Shown piece by piece: positions 62,701 to 64,000 of a stretch of 64,000 nucleotides of DNA. The translations under genes and the position numbers were made by a program. Source of the stretch: Nodosilinea sp. PGN35. GTDB lineage: Bacteria > Cyanobacteriota > Cyanobacteriia > Phormidesmidales > Phormidesmidaceae. Position 1 is the stretch's first letter; the number at the start of each line of letters is the position of its first letter. The stretch is taken from positions 434,001 through 498,000 of the forward strand of contig NZ_JAQKQJ010000010.1 in NCBI RefSeq assembly GCF_029109325.1, written 5' to 3'. The notes beneath the pieces are model-generated. The model saw only the letters and a list, made by a program, of their open reading frames with translations. It was not told the DNA's origin and ran no database searches.

Positions 62701-62984
62701 GCTACCGCAATGCTGGCGTGGTCGGTGCCGGGCAGCCACAGGGTGTTGCGCCCGGCCATGCGCTGGTAGCGCACCAGGGTATCGATCAGCGCATTCTCAA
62801 AGGCGTGGCCCATGTGCAGGCTGCCGGTGACGTTCGGCGGCGGAATCACCACGCAGTAGGGCTCGCCGGGGTGGTCGGGGTCGGCCTTAAAGACCTGGTT
62901 CTCTTCCCACTGGGCCTGCCACTTGGTTTCGGTCTGCGTGGGGTCGTACTGGGCGGAGAGAGCGGGAACGGTGGCCGTCATCAC
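59745..62984 (-). CDS. valS: valyl-tRNA synthetase with CAAD domain
   Basis: The 1079-residue enzyme charges tRNA-Val. The class I motifs are GSLHMGH at 54-60 (HIGH) and KKMSKS at about 542-547; the editing and anticodon domains follow the family order, and the C-terminal coiled coil ([20 protein letters not shown] to the end) is present. Between the anticodon-binding part and the coiled coil, residues about 843-950 form a cyanobacterial CAAD domain with two hydrophobic helices, near 878-902 and 907-925, then a Pro-rich linker ([17 protein letters not shown]). CAAD domains anchor synthetases to thylakoid membranes. ATG at 62982-62984; the next ATG three bases later is equally possible. Confidence 0.96.
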   Translation of the reverse strand: MMTATVPALSAQYDPTQTETKWQAQWEENQVFKADPDHPGEPYCVVIPPPNVTGSLHMGHAFENALIDTLVRYQRMAGRNTLWLPGTDHASIAVATILDRQMQAEGTSKEDLGRDRYLERAWEWKAESGGTIVNQLRKLGVSVDWSRERFTMDEGLSHAVLTAFTQLYDEGLIYRGNYMVNWCPASQSAVSDLEVEQREVDGHLWHFRYPFTDGSGYVEVATTRPETMLGDTAVAVNPNDDRYRHLVGKTLTLPLVNREIPVIADDYVDAAFGTGCVKVTPAHDPNDFAMGQRHNLPMITVMNKDGTMNENTAHFQGLDRFEARSAVVRQLDEEGFLVRIEDYRHTVPYSDRGKVPVEPLLSTQWFVKIRPLADNALDYLDNRRSPRFVPERWTKVYRDWLVNLKDWCISRQLWWGHQIPAWYAVSETGGEITDDTPFVVAATEEEAKAKATERFGEWVTLTRDPDVLDTWFSSGLWPFSTMGWPDESAQDFQTYYPTTTLVTGFDIIFFWVARMTMMAGHFTDTMPFETVYIHGLVRDENNKKMSKSANNGIDPLVLINKYGTDALRYTLIREVTGAGQDIRLEYDRATDESASVEASRNFTNKLWNASRFVMMNLGGQSPLSLGVPDLASLELADRWILSRFNRVVASVRANLDAYGMGEAAKELYEFVWGDFCDWYIELVKPRLQGEGSAKFTAAQQTLAFVLDGILKLLHPFMPHITEELWHTLNQVGDDQFLAVQPYPTAFEGLVDDDLEQQFALVFNTVRTVRNLRAEAGIKPSLRIETILESDSASERHILHATADYIKDLGKIDTLVILGGKQPVSTAHAIEPGSAPRPLAQLSDNPVVAEVQDFWHTMLPLFEEPLHYAGAFFADIRRPAFTLLWIFAGVVLLKFGGALVAAVDSTPLFGTLMELVGLLVVFNFVRQNLLTGADRDRLTQRYQAWRRSIFGPVGAQPRAVAPPRPMPSPAAQPGPGSALEGSTKGSAEESTEPPQKLFAGVTGTVQVLIPLTGVVDIEALRAKVEKDLAKVEAEIKSLSGRLSNSGFVDKAPADVVQGARDALAEAEAQAAILKARLAML

Positions 62985-63130
62985 AAAACCTGGAGCGCGG
63001 GGACTGTTGCGTTGAACTATCGCAATAAAGACAGTGTACCTAGGGATTCTGCCATTTTGATGGGGAACCTGGGAGTTGATGGGTGTGGGGTGTGGGTGGG
63101 GTGTGAGGTGTGGGGTGTACGCGCAACCTT

Positions 63131-63227
63131 GAACCCGAAACCTAAAACCCGAAACCTAAAACCCGAAACCTAAAACCTAAAACCCAAAACCTAAAACCCG
63201 AAACCTAAAACCCGAAACCTAAAATCC
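63131..63227. repeat. AAACCTAAAACCCG tandem repeat
   Basis: About seven copies of a 14-base unit, AAACCTAAAACCCG, with some shortened units (CCTAAAA alone), fill the spacer between valS and the UPF0175/DUF3368 pair. This looks like a replication-slippage repeat, superficially like telomeric DNA. Confidence 0.85.
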
Positions 63228-63241
63228 CATCCGCTAACACC

Positions 63242-63730
63242 TCAGATCTCATCGACAAACTTGAGAATCTTTTGGTAAAGCTGGTGGTTGATGCGAAAAC
63301 CGGCCAGTTCCACCAGGGCATCCATTACCCGCCGCACGCTAGGTATCAGCGCCCGCTGCTTGGCGACGATGATAATGCCAAAAATGCCAATGACCGACAG
63401 CCCTAGATCTTGGGCTACCTGCCGTCCGCGCCGCTCGTTGATCAGCAATTCGTCGGCGTGGATCTGTAGGGCCAGGGCCAGGGTGTGGGTATCGCCCAGG
63501 TCAAACTGCTGACCCTGCTGCTGAACGGTGGCGATCGCCCCCTCCGTCGGCCCCTGCACCCTGACCCAATCGGCCGAGAGCACCGCCTGGATGCGGGCAT
63601 TTTTGGCCGTGGCTAGTTCCTGCGCCACCACCTCTGAAATCACCACAGTGCCGTAGATTGCCTCCAGCAGCCAGAGGTAGTCGATCAGAGCCAAGCTGCC
63701 CAGCGACGAAGCATCGCTCACAATGGTCAT
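63242..63730 (-). CDS. DUF3368 PIN-like toxin
   Basis: The likely start is ATG 63728-63730 (MTIVSDASSLGSLALIDYLW), 162 residues, overlapping the UPF0175 stop by four bases (ATGA). DUF3368 proteins have a PIN-like RNase fold and act as toxins in type II toxin-antitoxin modules. The N-terminal Asp in IVSDASS and the LGDTHTLALAL acid are kept; the third acidic motif, usually LLIDE, reads LLINERRGR here (Asp to Asn), so nuclease activity may be weakened. The pair with the UPF0175 gene marks it as a TA module. Confidence 0.85.
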   Translation of the reverse strand: MTIVSDASSLGSLALIDYLWLLEAIYGTVVISEVVAQELATAKNARIQAVLSADWVRVQGPTEGAIATVQQQGQQFDLGDTHTLALALQIHADELLINERRGRQVAQDLGLSVIGIFGIIIVAKQRALIPSVRRVMDALVELAGFRINHQLYQKILKFVDEI

Positions 63731-63978
63731 AGCCACCCCCGGCGGCGCAGGTTTTCAATGTCGTTGGTAAAGGCCTCTACATCGTAGTGGACGCAAACCC
63801 CCCGACTGCCGAGGATCTTTTGAAACTCCATCAGGTGGATGCCCGCGATCTGGCTGGCAATGCCCAGGGTGACCCGCTCTTGCTCAAACAGAGAGATGGC
63901 CATTTCCCGCAGCCAGTCGGCCCTCGAAAAGGTTGGGCACTGGGCAACTTCGTCAGGAATATCCAGGTAGATACGCAT
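63727..63978 (-). CDS. UPF0175 family antitoxin-like protein
   Basis: The likely start is ATG 63976-63978 (MRIYLDIPDEVAQCPTFSRA), 83 residues. UPF0175 proteins are small antitoxin-like proteins with a winged or helix-turn-helix core, here LREMAISLFEQERVTLGIAS followed by QIAGIHLMEFQKILGSRGV. The 4-base overlap with the DUF3368 toxin gene supports translational coupling of antitoxin and toxin. The promoter would be right of 63978, near the window edge. Confidence 0.87.
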   Translation of the reverse strand: MRIYLDIPDEVAQCPTFSRADWLREMAISLFEQERVTLGIASQIAGIHLMEFQKILGSRGVCVHYDVEAFTNDIENLRRRGWL

Positions 63979-64000
63979 AGTGGGCAGTGACCCCAAAGAC

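Noticed and set aside
61734..63173. 479-codon plus-strand frame over valS
   Set aside because: Antisense shadow of a clear ValRS; Val/His/Gly-rich with no domain.
63131..63227. A CRISPR array
   Set aside because: Units of 14 bases without spacers; this is a simple tandem repeat.

Overview
The window is chromosomal DNA from a cyanobacterium, most likely a filamentous, non-heterocystous Leptolyngbya/Nodosilinea-like lineage (genus is inference). Evidence: a psbA gene for photosystem II D1; the NDH-1MS high-affinity CO2-uptake genes ndhF3, ndhD3, cupA and cupS; cyanobacterial or plastid-shared families (Ycf35, Ycf23, DUF2997, DUF3038/DUF4335, an HpsE-like glycosyltransferase); a valyl-tRNA synthetase with a membrane-spanning CAAD domain; ferredoxin-dependent IspG; and very frequent GCGATCGC (HIP1-type) octamers. 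I saw no rRNA, tRNA, insertion sequence, CRISPR array or prophage. Genes are densely packed on both strands.

Layout. 0-8 kb: 3' end of a CHAD-domain gene, DUF3616 protein, P2-type cation ATPase, DedA protein, two small membrane proteins, a short-chain dehydrogenase. 8.4-14.7 kb: the CO2-uptake locus on the minus strand (ndhF3-ndhD3-cupA-cupS), interrupted by an oppositely oriented Nudix hydrolase and studded with short repeats. 15-23.4 kb: ispG, a degenerate metallo-beta-lactamase-fold protein, a site-2 protease, a coiled-coil protein, a purine permease, an FMN-binding-split protein and a phosphohexomutase. 23.6-28.2 kb: DUF29 protein, AI-2E-type permease, an ArsR regulator divergent from thioredoxin and an old yellow enzyme, and a secreted repeat protein. 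28.2-34 kb: uppS, an acyl-ACP-desaturase-like di-iron protein, a large STAND NTPase, and psbA. 34-39 kb: AlkD-like protein, the DUF2997-Ycf35-ferredoxin cluster, and the DUF3038/DUF4335 pair. 39-47.7 kb: Uma2 protein, a decayed toxin-antitoxin locus, an epimerase, a YqiA-like hydrolase, leuB, an HpsE-like glycosyltransferase, ycf23, wrbA, and a persulfide-dioxygenase/rhodanese fusion. 47.9-57.7 kb: dnaB with a large intein, the pstS-C-A-B phosphate transporter with a candidate Pho box, and a two-component system. 57.8-64 kb: a small membrane protein, a MATE exporter, valS, and a UPF0175/DUF3368 toxin-antitoxin pair.

Together the genes are mainly core photoautotroph functions: inorganic-carbon uptake, PSII repair, phosphate scavenging, isoprenoid and cell-wall lipid carrier synthesis, redox defence, replication and translation. 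The accessory layer is thin: two toxin-antitoxin loci (one broken), a STAND NTPase, an intein, and several families of short dispersed intergenic repeats and palindromes. The most unusual signals are the identical 28-bp elements in front of three genes of the CO2-uptake locus, the Nudix gene inside that locus, the di-iron protein with a complete acyl-ACP-desaturase ligand pattern, and an HTH-like segment embedded in the DnaB intein.
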